Positions 30,199-37,843 of a stretch of DNA of 64,000 bases are shown here, piece by piece. Within the stretch, counting starts at the first letter, position 1. Every line of letters begins with the position of its first letter. A model generated the notes under the pieces. The model was not told the origin of the DNA, did not search any database, and worked only from the letters and a program-made list of their open reading frames with translations. Position numbers and translations under genes: made by a program. This DNA comes from Oceaniovalibus guishaninsula JLT2003 (lineage in GTDB: Bacteria > Pseudomonadota > Alphaproteobacteria > Rhodobacterales > Rhodobacteraceae): assembly GCF_000299575.1 (NCBI RefSeq), contig NZ_AMGO01000007.1:248001-312000 (forward strand), given 5' to 3'.

Positions 30199-30713
30199 AG
30201 AAGCCGATGCGCAAGCCGCCGAGCGCCGAGACCACCGACAAGCGCGATGCCGATGCGCTGGCCCGCGTCCACGACATGACCGAGCCCGAGCGGATCCGCG
30301 CGCTGATGGCCAATGCCCGCCGCCTGAACGTGCCCGAGGTCTACAACGCCGCGTTCCGGCGGCTGGTCGATGTCCAGTCCGAGGCCGAGCCGGGCACCGT
30401 CGCGCACGATTTCTGGCGCACCGTCCATGCCTTCGAGCAGATGCTGAAGGAGGAACGCGGCAAGACCATCCGCCTGACCCGCACGCGCCAGAAGATTGCC
30501 CGCGTGGGCGAGGTGCGCACGCTGGCCGATTTCGCCGATGCCACGAAGGAAACCCAAGGCTTCGAGATGCTGATTGCGCGGCAGATGCCCGAGCTGACCG
30601 GCGAGGCGATCATCCTGCGCCATCCGGACGATTTCGACGACAAGACCCGCGATGCCGCGGCAGCGCGGCTGAGTTCCGCCGGTGTCGATCCGGCCCAGTT
30701 CACCCCAGCCTGA
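30195..30713 (+). CDS. uncharacterised protein between preT and preA (172 aa)
   Basis: Not recognised. A soluble, largely helical, highly charged protein with no signal peptide or membrane segment. The N-terminus is Lys/Arg/Pro rich; the centre contains A-L-M-A-N-A-R-R-L-N-V-P-E-V-Y-N-A-A-F-R-R-L, reminiscent of alphaproteobacterial proteins of unknown function. Its ATG overlaps the preT stop (ATGA) and preA starts 13 bp later, so it is firmly embedded in the dehydrogenase operon. It might be an accessory factor, or simply carried along. Confidence 0.75.
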   Translation: MKKPMRKPPSAETTDKRDADALARVHDMTEPERIRALMANARRLNVPEVYNAAFRRLVDVQSEAEPGTVAHDFWRTVHAFEQMLKEERGKTIRLTRTRQKIARVGEVRTLADFADATKETQGFEMLIARQMPELTGEAIILRHPDDFDDKTRDAAAARLSSAGVDPAQFTPA

Positions 30714-30726
30714 CCGGAGGTCCAGC

Positions 30727-32025
30727 ATGGCCGATCTTGCGACCAACTTCGTCGGCATCCGCAGCCCGAACCCGTTCTGGCTGGCCAGCGCACCGCCGAC
30801 CGACAAGGAATACAACGTCGTGCGGGCCTTCCGCGCGGGTTGGGGCGGCGTGGTGTGGAAGACGCTGGGGCTGGATCCGCATATCGTCAACGTGAACGGG
30901 CCGCGCTATGGCGTCGTTTACGGGGCCGACCGGCGGGTACTGGGGCTGAACAATATCGAGTTGATCACCGACCGCCCGCTGGACGTGAACCTGCGCGAGA
31001 TCAAGAAGGTCAAGCGCGACTGGCCCGACCGCGCGATGGTCGTGTCGCTGATGGTGCCCTGCGAGGAATGGGCCTGGAAACAGATCCTGCCGCTGGTCGA
31101 GGAGACAGGCGCGGACGGCATCGAGCTGAATTTCGGCTGCCCCCACGGGATGAGCGAGCGCGGCATGGGCAGCGCCGTGGGGCAGGTGCCCGAATATATC
31201 GAGATGGTCACGCGCTGGTGCAAACAGAACACGCGGATGCCGGTTCTGGTCAAGCTGACGCCGAACATCACCGATGTGCGCTATCCCGCGCGGGCGGCGA
31301 AGGCCGGGGGCGCGGACGGCGTGAGCCTGATCAACACGATCAGCTCGATCACGTCGGTGAACCTCGACGATTGGAGCCCCGAGCCAAGCATCGACGGCAA
31401 GGGCAGTCACGGCGGCTATTGCGGACCGGCGGTCAAGCCCATCGCGCTGAACATGGTGGCCGAGATCGCGCGCGACGCAGAAACGCTCGGCCTGCCGATC
31501 AGCGGCATCGGCGGGGTGACGACATGGCGCGACGCGGCCGAGTTCATCGCACTGGGCGCGGGATCGGTGCAGGTCTGCACGGCGGCGATGACCTATGGCT
31601 TCAAGATCGTGCAGGAAATGGTGTCGGGTCTGTCGCAGTATCTGGACGAGAAGGGCATGAGCCTGGACGATCTGCGCGGGCGGGCGGTGCCCAACGTGAC
31701 CGACTGGCGATATCTGAACCTGAATTATGTCACCAAGGCGCGGATCGACCAGGACCTGTGCATCAAGTGCGGGCGCTGCTATGCCGCCTGCGAGGACACG
31801 TCGCATCAGGCCATCGGCATCGGTCCGGGCCGCACGTTCGAGGTGATCGACGCGGAATGCGTGGCCTGCAACCTGTGCGTCAATGTCTGCCCGGTCGAGA
31901 ACTGCATCTCGATGATCGAGCTGGAACCGGGCGTCACCGATCCGCGCACCGGTCTTGTGGTGCGCGACGAGTACGCCAACTGGACGCAGCACCCCAACAA
32001 CCCCGCCGCCGCGGCGGCGGAGTAG
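30727..32025 (+). CDS. preA: NAD-dependent dihydropyrimidine dehydrogenase subunit PreA
   Basis: Catalytic FMN subunit of bacterial dihydropyrimidine dehydrogenase. 432 aa: a dihydroorotate dehydrogenase-like barrel (I-E-L-N-F-G-C-P-H-G-M-S-E-R, V-L-V-K-L-T-P-N, I-S-G-I-G-G-V) followed by a ferredoxin-like tail with two 4Fe-4S motifs, C-I-K-C-G-R-C-Y-A-A-C and C-V-A-C-N-L-C-V-N-V-C-P. CGGAGG precedes the ATG. With PreT it reduces uracil or thymine at the start of the reductive pathway whose next enzymes are encoded downstream. Confidence 0.95.
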   Translation: MADLATNFVGIRSPNPFWLASAPPTDKEYNVVRAFRAGWGGVVWKTLGLDPHIVNVNGPRYGVVYGADRRVLGLNNIELITDRPLDVNLREIKKVKRDWPDRAMVVSLMVPCEEWAWKQILPLVEETGADGIELNFGCPHGMSERGMGSAVGQVPEYIEMVTRWCKQNTRMPVLVKLTPNITDVRYPARAAKAGGADGVSLINTISSITSVNLDDWSPEPSIDGKGSHGGYCGPAVKPIALNMVAEIARDAETLGLPISGIGGVTTWRDAAEFIALGAGSVQVCTAAMTYGFKIVQEMVSGLSQYLDEKGMSLDDLRGRAVPNVTDWRYLNLNYVTKARIDQDLCIKCGRCYAACEDTSHQAIGIGPGRTFEVIDAECVACNLCVNVCPVENCISMIELEPGVTDPRTGLVVRDEYANWTQHPNNPAAAAAE

Positions 32026-32036
32026 GGGCGCCCGCT

Positions 32037-32588
32037 TCAGGCCGTGCGGTCCATGACCGGCGGCGCGGGCGGGCGGCTGTCGGCGGGGCCGTGCGCCAGC
32101 GGATCGTAGGGCGATGTCTTGCCGTCGGGAACGATGCGCGGCGCTGCCGGCCCTGCGATGCGGTCGAAAAGGGTATCGACGCGGATCGCTTCGCGCGTGC
32201 GTTCGGCGGCAAGGCGGGCCGCCGCGTCTTCGTCCTGTGCGGCCTGCATCAGGACGATGGCGGATGCCAGCGCCTCGCGATCCACGGCAGGCGCAGGCGC
32301 CAGCGGTCCCTCGTCCGCTGAAGTCGCGGTTGTCACGACCGGAGAAGTAGGCGCGGCCGGCGGGGCGGTGTTCGTCGCCGCTGCGGGCGGTGCCGCCGGG
32401 GCGACCGGATCGACGGGCCGCGTTTCGGCCGGGGCGGTGCTTGCCGGGGCCTGCGCCACCGGATCCTTGGCGGCGGGCGGCTGGGGCTTGGGTTCGGGTC
32501 GGGGTTCGGGCTTGGGCTGCGGCGGTTGCTGCGCGGCACCGAAGGGCGGACGCGGACGGAAAAGGCCGCCGAATATGTTCGAGAACAT
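32037..32588 (-). CDS. Pro/Ala-rich low-complexity protein (183 aa)
   Basis: Not recognised. After M-F-S-N-I-F-G-G-L-F the protein is dominated by Pro, Ala, Glu and Thr for about 100 residues, including a P-x-P-E-P-x-P-E-P-K-P-Q run, then has one plausible helix (A-L-A-S-A-I-V-L-M-Q-A-A-Q-D-E-D-A-A-A-R-L) and a short tail. It lacks a signal peptide. The start at 32588 is supported by a strong AGGAGG. It is convergent with preA, ending 11 bp away. Probably a largely disordered cytoplasmic or anchoring protein. Confidence 0.6.
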   Translation of the reverse strand: MFSNIFGGLFRPRPPFGAAQQPPQPKPEPRPEPKPQPPAAKDPVAQAPASTAPAETRPVDPVAPAAPPAAATNTAPPAAPTSPVVTTATSADEGPLAPAPAVDREALASAIVLMQAAQDEDAAARLAAERTREAIRVDTLFDRIAGPAAPRIVPDGKTSPYDPLAHGPADSRPPAPPVMDRTA

Positions 32589-32681
32589 GATTCCTCCTGA
32601 CGCCCCCACGCGGCACAATCCTAGCATGGCGCGCATCGCCGCAAAGCGGTTTGCGGGAAACTGGCTTGCGGGGCGTTAGGG

Positions 32682-33302
32682 TTAACGCGCGGGGGTCAGC
32701 GCGCCGCGATAGAGCGCGTCGAGAAAGTCGCGCGCCTGGATCCAGTGTTCGTCCGATTCGGGCCGCAACACGCCGCGCACCTGCACGTCGAAATCCGCAT
32801 AATGCTGGGTGGTCGCCCAGATCGAGAAGATCAGGTGCCGCCCGTCGAGCGGCGCCAGACGGCCCCCGCGCGACCAGTCGTCGATCAGCGCGGCCTTTTC
32901 CAGCACTAGATCGCGCAACTCGCCCTCGATCCGGTCGAGAAAGCGCGGCGCGCCGGACAGGATTTCACCGGCGAAAAGGCGGCTTTCGCGGGGCAGGCGG
33001 CGCGACATGTCGAGTTTGCGGCGCATGTAGCCCAGAATCTCGTCCACCGGATCGCCGTGCGGGTCCAGCGCGCGCAGCGGCGCCAGCCAGTCGGCCAGAA
33101 GTCGGGTCAGCAGGCCGGTATAGATCGCTTCCTTGGACGCGAAATAGTAAAGCAGGTTCGGCTTGCTGAGGCCCGCCTGCGCGGCGATGGCGTCGAGCGT
33201 GGCGCCGGCGAAACCCTGCCGCGAGAAGACATCGAGCGCGGCATCCAGGATGGCGGCATGGTTGCGCTTCTGGATGCGCGTCACGGGGCCGTCGCCGGTC
33301 AC
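32682..33302 (-). CDS. rutR: TetR-family pyrimidine utilisation regulator RutR
   Basis: A 206-aa TetR repressor. The N-terminal helix-turn-helix is G-A-T-L-D-A-I-A-A-Q-A-G-L-S-K-P-N-L-L-Y; Y-F-A-S-K-E-A-I-Y follows. The C-terminal half (L-F-A-G-E-I-L-S-G-A-P, I-F-S-I-W-A-T-T-Q-H-Y-A-D-F) matches the RutR ligand domain, which in E. coli binds uracil or thymine and then releases DNA. The start is GTG at 33302, with another GTG six codons later. It is divergent from pydC, and a RutR-type operator lies between them, so it likely represses the pyrimidine operon until pyrimidine appears. Confidence 0.9.
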   Translation of the reverse strand: MTGDGPVTRIQKRNHAAILDAALDVFSRQGFAGATLDAIAAQAGLSKPNLLYYFASKEAIYTGLLTRLLADWLAPLRALDPHGDPVDEILGYMRRKLDMSRRLPRESRLFAGEILSGAPRFLDRIEGELRDLVLEKAALIDDWSRGGRLAPLDGRHLIFSIWATTQHYADFDVQVRGVLRPESDEHWIQARDFLDALYRGALTPAR

Positions 33303-33368
33303 GCGAAGGGGCCGGCGGGACGGAAAGGGGGACGCCTTGACTGCATAGGACGCTCTGCTAGCGTCGAT

Positions 33369-33396
33369 CTGACCAGGCGGTCAAACATTTTGACCG
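33369..33396. promoter_or_regulatory. RutR-type operator cluster upstream of pydC
   Basis: CTGACCAGGCGGTCAA (33369-33384) agrees with the E. coli RutR consensus TTGACCANNTGGTCAA at 12 of 14 defined positions. A third half-site, TTTGACCG (33389-33396), forms a second perfect 8-bp dyad with CGGTCAAA around CAT. The two TGACC half-sites are 21 bp apart, about two helical turns. The cluster ends 10 bp before the annotated pydC ATG at 33407. Confidence 0.75.
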
Positions 33397-33406
33397 CGCA
33401 GGCAAC

Positions 33407-34681
33407 ATGCGGACGGATCCAATGGCTGCACCCGGCGAGAACCTTCAGATCGACGGTGCGCGGCTTTGGGACAGTCTGATGGAAATGGCGAAGATCGGCC
33501 CCGGCGTGGCGGGCGGCAACAACCGCCAGACGCTGACCGATGCCGATGCCGAAGGACGCGCGCTGTTTCGCGACTGGTGCGAGGCGGCGGGGCTGACGAT
33601 GGGGCTGGACCGGATGGGCAACATGTTCGCCCGGCGCGAAGGGACCGATCCCGACGCGCTGCCGGTCTATATGGGCAGCCATCTGGATACCCAGCCGACG
33701 GGCGGCAAGTATGACGGCGTGCTGGGCGTGCTGGGCGCGCTGGAAGTGATGCGGTCGCTGAACGATCTGAGGATCCGCACGCGCCATCCCATCGTCGCGG
33801 TGAACTTCACCAACGAGGAAGGCACCCGGTTCGCGCCGGCGATGCTGTCCTCGGGTGTGTTCGCGGGCGTGCATGACGAGGATTGGGCCTATGCGCGCAA
33901 GGACGCCAGGGGGCTGACCTTCGGCGACGAATTGAAGCGGATCGGCTGGCAGGGCGACGAGGAGACGGGCGCGCGGAAGATGCACGCGTTCTTCGAGCTG
34001 CATATCGAGCAGGGGCCTATCCTGGAAGCCGAGGGCAAGGATATCGGCGTGGTCACGCACGGGCAGGGCCTGTCGTGGATGCAGCTGACGATCACGGGGC
34101 GCGAGGCGCATACCGGATCGACGCCGATGCCGATGCGGCGCGATGCGGGGCTGGGCATGGCGCGGGTGCTGGACCTGGTCAACGAGATCGCGCTGAGCCA
34201 CGCGCCCGATGCGGTGGGCGCGGCGGGGCAGATCGACGTCTATCCCAATTCGCGCAACGTGATACCGGGCCGCGCGGTTTTCACCGTCGATTTCCGTTCA
34301 CCCGATATCAACGTGATCGCCGATATGGAACGGCGGCTGGACGAGGGCGCGCGGCGAATCTGCGCCGCAATGGGGTTGGAGGTGGAGATGGAGAAGGTCG
34401 GCGGGTTCGACCCGGTGGCCTTTGACGAGGGGTGCGTGGCGGCGGTGCGCGCGGCGGCCGACCGGCTGGGGCTGAGCCATCGCAACCTCGTTTCCGGGGC
34501 GGGGCACGATGCGTGCTGGATCAACCGCGTGGCCCCGGCGGCAATGATCATGACGCCGTGCAAGAACGGGCTGAGCCATAACGAGGCCGAGGAGATCAGC
34601 GAAAGCTGGGCCACCGCCGGCGCGAACGTGTTGTTTCATGCGGTCGTCGAGACCGCGCAGATCGTGGAGGAGGACGCCTGA
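33407..34681 (+). CDS. pydC: beta-ureidopropionase / N-carbamoyl-beta-alanine amidohydrolase (Zn-dependent)
   Basis: Last enzyme of reductive pyrimidine breakdown: N-carbamoyl-beta-alanine to beta-alanine, CO2 and ammonia. 424 aa, M20 family. Metal ligands are in M-G-S-H-L-D-T-Q-P-T-G-G-K-Y-D-G, N-E-E-G-T-R-F, L-H-I-E-Q-G-P and the C-terminal S-H-N-E-A-E; S-G-A-G-H-D-A is also conserved. This matches the bacterial hydantoin/carbamoyl hydrolase group rather than the nitrilase-type eukaryotic enzyme. The start at 33407 is used; M-A-A-P-G-E-N at 33422 is equally likely. The next gene overlaps its stop by one base. Confidence 0.9.
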   Translation: MRTDPMAAPGENLQIDGARLWDSLMEMAKIGPGVAGGNNRQTLTDADAEGRALFRDWCEAAGLTMGLDRMGNMFARREGTDPDALPVYMGSHLDTQPTGGKYDGVLGVLGALEVMRSLNDLRIRTRHPIVAVNFTNEEGTRFAPAMLSSGVFAGVHDEDWAYARKDARGLTFGDELKRIGWQGDEETGARKMHAFFELHIEQGPILEAEGKDIGVVTHGQGLSWMQLTITGREAHTGSTPMPMRRDAGLGMARVLDLVNEIALSHAPDAVGAAGQIDVYPNSRNVIPGRAVFTVDFRSPDINVIADMERRLDEGARRICAAMGLEVEMEKVGGFDPVAFDEGCVAAVRAAADRLGLSHRNLVSGAGHDACWINRVAPAAMIMTPCKNGLSHNEAEEISESWATAGANVLFHAVVETAQIVEEDA

Positions 34682-34977
34682 TGGCGTTGAGGACAATCGC
34701 GCTGACGGTGCTGGCGCTGCCGCTGGCGGCCTGCGCCGTGCCGGGGCAGACGGGCTTCGGTCCGGGTTACGACAGCGACAGGGGCTTCGCGTCGGCCTTT
34801 CGCCGGGCGCCGCCGCAACCGTCGCCCGCCGCGTTGGCGGCGCTGCCCGCGGGCATGAACCCCGACTTCCTGATCAAGGGCGGCGACGGGTGCTATCTGA
34901 TAGCGCTGGAACAGGGCGATCCGCCGATGGGGGTGCCGCTGCTGAATTCGGCGGGCGTGCAGGTCTGCGATGTCTGA
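34681..34977 (+). CDS. small lipoprotein inside the pyrimidine operon (98 aa)
   Basis: Function unknown. Residues 1-18 form a lipoprotein signal with lipobox L-A-A-C. The mature part contains F-A-S-A-F-R-R-A-P-P-Q-P, then G-G-D-G-C-Y-L-I-A-L-E, and ends G-V-Q-V-C-D-V; its two Cys could form a disulfide. The ATG overlaps the pydC stop by one base and the dihydropyrimidinase ATG overlaps this stop by eight, so it is translated as part of the operon. A link to the periplasmic side of pyrimidine uptake is only a guess from position. Confidence 0.72.
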   Translation: MALRTIALTVLALPLAACAVPGQTGFGPGYDSDRGFASAFRRAPPQPSPAALAALPAGMNPDFLIKGGDGCYLIALEQGDPPMGVPLLNSAGVQVCDV

Positions 34978-36430
34978 GCGCACGGTCATCAAGGGCGGCA
35001 CGATCGTCACCGCCGACCTGACCTATGACGCGGATGTCGCCATCGAGGACGGGCATATCGTCGAGATCGGGCCGGATCTGTCGGGGGGGCGGGTGCTGGA
35101 CGCGTCGGGATGCCTGGTGATGCCCGGCGGGATCGACCCGCATACCCATCTGGAAATGCCGTTCATGGGCACCTATTCCAGCGACGATTTCGAATCGGGC
35201 ACGCGCGCGGCATTGGCGGGCGGCACGACGATGGTGGTCGATTTCGCGCTGCCCAGCCCCGGACAGGGGCTGCTGGACGCGTTGCAGATGTGGGACAACA
35301 AATCGACCCGCGCGAATTGCGACTACAGTTTTCACATGGCGATCACCTGGTGGGGCCAGCAGGTCTTCGACGAGATGGAAACCGTCGTGCGCGACCGCGG
35401 CATCAACACGTTCAAGCATTTCATGGCCTACAAGGGCGCGCTGATGGTGCAGGACGACGAGATGTTCGCGTCGTTCCGGCGCTGCGCCGAACTGGGCGCG
35501 CTGCCACTGGTCCATGCCGAGAACGGCGATGTGGTGGCGGATCTGTCCGCGCGTCTGCTGGCCGAAGGCAATGACGGGCCAGAGGGCCACGCCTATTCCC
35601 GCCCCCCGCAGGTCGAGGGCGAGGCGACGAACCGCGCCATCATGATCGCCGACATGGCGGGCGTGCCCCTCTATGTCGTGCACACATCCTGCGAGGAAAG
35701 CCACGAGGCGATCCGCCGGGCGCGCGCGCAGGGCAAGCGCGTCTGGGGCGAGCCGCTGATCCAGCACCTGACGCTGGACGAATCCGAATATTTCGACAAG
35801 GACTGGGACCATGCCGCGCGGCGGGTCATGTCGCCGCCCTTCCGCAACAAGGCGCATCAGGACAGTCTGTGGGCCGGATTGCAGGCCGGATCGCTGAGTG
35901 TGGTGGCCACCGACCATTGCGCCTTCACCACCCAGCAGAAACGCACCGGGATCGGGGATTTCACCAAGATCCCGAACGGCACCGGCGGGCTGGAGGACCG
36001 GATGCCGATGCTGTGGACGCATGGGGTGCGCACCGGACGCCTGACGCCGCAGGAATTCGTGGCCGTGACCAGCACCAATATCGCGAAGATCCTCAACATC
36101 TATCCGAAGAAGGGGGCGGTGCTGGTTGGCGCCGACGCCGATCTGGTGGTGTGGGATCCGGCGAAGGAGAAGACGATCACCGCGGGCTCGCAGCAAAGTT
36201 CGATTGATTACAACGTGTTCGAGGGCAAGCATGTGACCGGCCTGCCGCGCTATACGCTGACGCGCGGCGCGGTCGCCGTCGATGATGGCGAGATCCGCAC
36301 GCAGGAAGGCCACGGCCGCTTCGTCCCCCGCCCCGCCAACGGACCGGTGAACCGCGCGCTGTCGTCCTGGAAGGAACTGACCGCGCCGAGGAAGGTGGAA
36401 CGGTCGGGTATCCCGGCGAGCGGGGTTTGA
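34970..36430 (+). CDS. hydA: dihydropyrimidinase (D-hydantoinase)
   Basis: Opens dihydrouracil or dihydrothymine to the N-carbamoyl-beta-amino acid, between PreTA and PydC. 486 aa, amidohydrolase superfamily. The zinc site has G-G-I-D-P-H-T-H-L-E, the lysine to be carboxylated lies in F-K-H-F-M-A-Y-K-G, with later His in H-A-E-N-G and V-H-T-S-C, and Asp in A-T-D-H-C-A-F. It overlaps the lipoprotein gene before it by eight bases. The AT-rich HEPN-like gene starts on its stop codon, interrupting what should be a direct join to the transporter genes. Confidence 0.94.
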   Translation: MSERTVIKGGTIVTADLTYDADVAIEDGHIVEIGPDLSGGRVLDASGCLVMPGGIDPHTHLEMPFMGTYSSDDFESGTRAALAGGTTMVVDFALPSPGQGLLDALQMWDNKSTRANCDYSFHMAITWWGQQVFDEMETVVRDRGINTFKHFMAYKGALMVQDDEMFASFRRCAELGALPLVHAENGDVVADLSARLLAEGNDGPEGHAYSRPPQVEGEATNRAIMIADMAGVPLYVVHTSCEESHEAIRRARAQGKRVWGEPLIQHLTLDESEYFDKDWDHAARRVMSPPFRNKAHQDSLWAGLQAGSLSVVATDHCAFTTQQKRTGIGDFTKIPNGTGGLEDRMPMLWTHGVRTGRLTPQEFVAVTSTNIAKILNIYPKKGAVLVGADADLVVWDPAKEKTITAGSQQSSIDYNVFEGKHVTGLPRYTLTRGAVAVDDGEIRTQEGHGRFVPRPANGPVNRALSSWKELTAPRKVERSGIPASGV

Positions 36431-37080
36431 TGAACGGAGATCTTCGCTTGGTTCGATGTCGGTCGATACAGGAATGCAAGCCGATAATATTTTCAGATAT
36501 CGGCGTCTTTCTCCAAAGTTTTGCACATCTCGAAGTTGTGCTGGATGATCTTTTCTGTCTAGCGGGAGATGTATTGGGGGCTCGAAATATCAGACGCTGC
36601 TATCCGACGAACTTCGTAGAGAAAATTGACCTGTTAACTAGAATTACAGAGTTAACGAACAAGCACGAAAGATGTTGTAGGGCAGTACCCAGTACTTTGC
36701 ATATTCCCGCATTGTCTTCTGCAAATAGACTTCGAAATATACTTGCCCATGGAATCATCAGGGATGTCGTGCGTGGGTCCAATGGCTACTGTATTCTAGT
36801 AGATAAGATATCTCGTCCACAGAGGGTTAGTGCGACGAGGCAGGAGTTGATCTGGAGGAGAGAAGAGGCTTGGCGACATGAACTAGTATCGGAACTTCTA
36901 ATATTCAAGAATTTTTTGGAAGCCATGGCTATCATTAGGAGTGCTGTCTTTTCTTGCTCAAAAGGTTGGCCCAATTATGTATTAGTCGCCCCTGAGAATT
37001 TGATGGTCAGCTACTTTTCTGCGGAAGAGATCTTTCGGACTAATAGCATGTTGCTAGGTCTGGATGCCGATGGTTGTTGA
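36430..37080 (+). CDS. AT-rich foreign gene, putative HEPN-like protein (216 aa)
   Basis: Base composition falls sharply here: codons such as ATA, AGA, CTA and AGT, nearly absent in neighbouring genes, are frequent (two ATA in a row near codon 20). The predicted protein is helical and Cys-containing. It has S-F-A-H-L-E-V-V-L-D-D-L-F near the N-terminus and R-N-I-L-A-H-G at 102-108, an Rx4H motif as in HEPN nucleases and related families; this is a motif-level suggestion only. The ATG overlaps the dihydropyrimidinase TGA by one base (an upstream TTG is possible), and the 3' end overlaps the ABC ATPase start. The last few codons are again GC-rich operon sequence. No partner nucleotidyltransferase, transposase or terminal repeat is visible. 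Confidence 0.65.
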   Translation: MNGDLRLVRCRSIQECKPIIFSDIGVFLQSFAHLEVVLDDLFCLAGDVLGARNIRRCYPTNFVEKIDLLTRITELTNKHERCCRAVPSTLHIPALSSANRLRNILAHGIIRDVVRGSNGYCILVDKISRPQRVSATRQELIWRREEAWRHELVSELLIFKNFLEAMAIIRSAVFSCSKGWPNYVLVAPENLMVSYFSAEEIFRTNSMLLGLDADGC

Positions 37081-37843
37081 GGCTCGTCGGCTCGACCTCA
37101 CCTTCCAGACAGCCGACGGGCCGGTTCAGGCGTTGTCGGATGTGTCGCTCGATATTCGGGCGGGCGATTTCGTGTCGTTCATCGGGCCTTCGGGCTGTGG
37201 AAAGACGACGTTCCTGCGGGTGATCGCGGGGCTGGAGGAGGCGACGGGCGGCAGCGTCAGCGTCAACGGGATGACCCCAGACGAGGCGCGGCGCGCGCGG
37301 GCCTATGGCTATGTCTTTCAGGCGGCGGGGCTTTATCCGTGGCGGACCATCGGGCGCAACGTCAAGCTGCCGCTGGAGATCATGGGCTTCGACCGGGCCG
37401 AGCAGGATCGGCGGATGCGCGACGTGCTGCGTCTGGTCGAACTGGAAGGGTTCGAGCGCAAGTATCCCTGGCAATTGTCGGGCGGCATGCAGCAACGCGC
37501 CAGCATCGCCCGCGCGCTGGCCTTCGATGCGGCCCTGCTGCTGATGGACGAACCCTTCGGCGCGCTGGACGAGATCGTGCGCGACCGGCTGAACGAGCAG
37601 TTGCTGGACCTCTGGGCGCGGACGGGAAAGACGATCTGCTTCGTGACCCATTCCATCCCCGAGGCGGTCTACCTGAGCACTCGGATCGTCGTCATGTCGC
37701 CGCGTCCGGGCCGCATTGCCGATGTGATCGACAGTCCGCTGCCGCGCGAGAGGCCGCTGGACATCCGCGACAGCGCCGCCTTCATCGAAGTGGCGCACCG
37801 GGTGCGCGAGGGGCTGCGCGCGGGGATGGGCGACGATGTCTGA
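37064..37843 (+). CDS. ABC transporter ATP-binding protein (NitT/TauT/ThiZ-like)
   Basis: ATPase of the importer encoded by this and the next three genes. 259 aa. Walker A G-P-S-G-C-G-K-T (41-48), signature L-S-G-G-M-Q-Q-R, Walker B L-L-L-M-D-E-P-F-G-A-L-D, and switch His in F-V-T-H-S-I-P-E-A. This is the NitT/TauT class, which also serves thiamine-precursor (HMP) uptake. The start at 37064 or 37070 overlaps the 3' end of the AT-rich gene. Given the operon, the cargo is probably a pyrimidine or ring-opened derivative, by inference. Confidence 0.9.
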   Translation: MPMVVEARRLDLTFQTADGPVQALSDVSLDIRAGDFVSFIGPSGCGKTTFLRVIAGLEEATGGSVSVNGMTPDEARRARAYGYVFQAAGLYPWRTIGRNVKLPLEIMGFDRAEQDRRMRDVLRLVELEGFERKYPWQLSGGMQQRASIARALAFDAALLLMDEPFGALDEIVRDRLNEQLLDLWARTGKTICFVTHSIPEAVYLSTRIVVMSPRPGRIADVIDSPLPRERPLDIRDSAAFIEVAHRVREGLRAGMGDDV

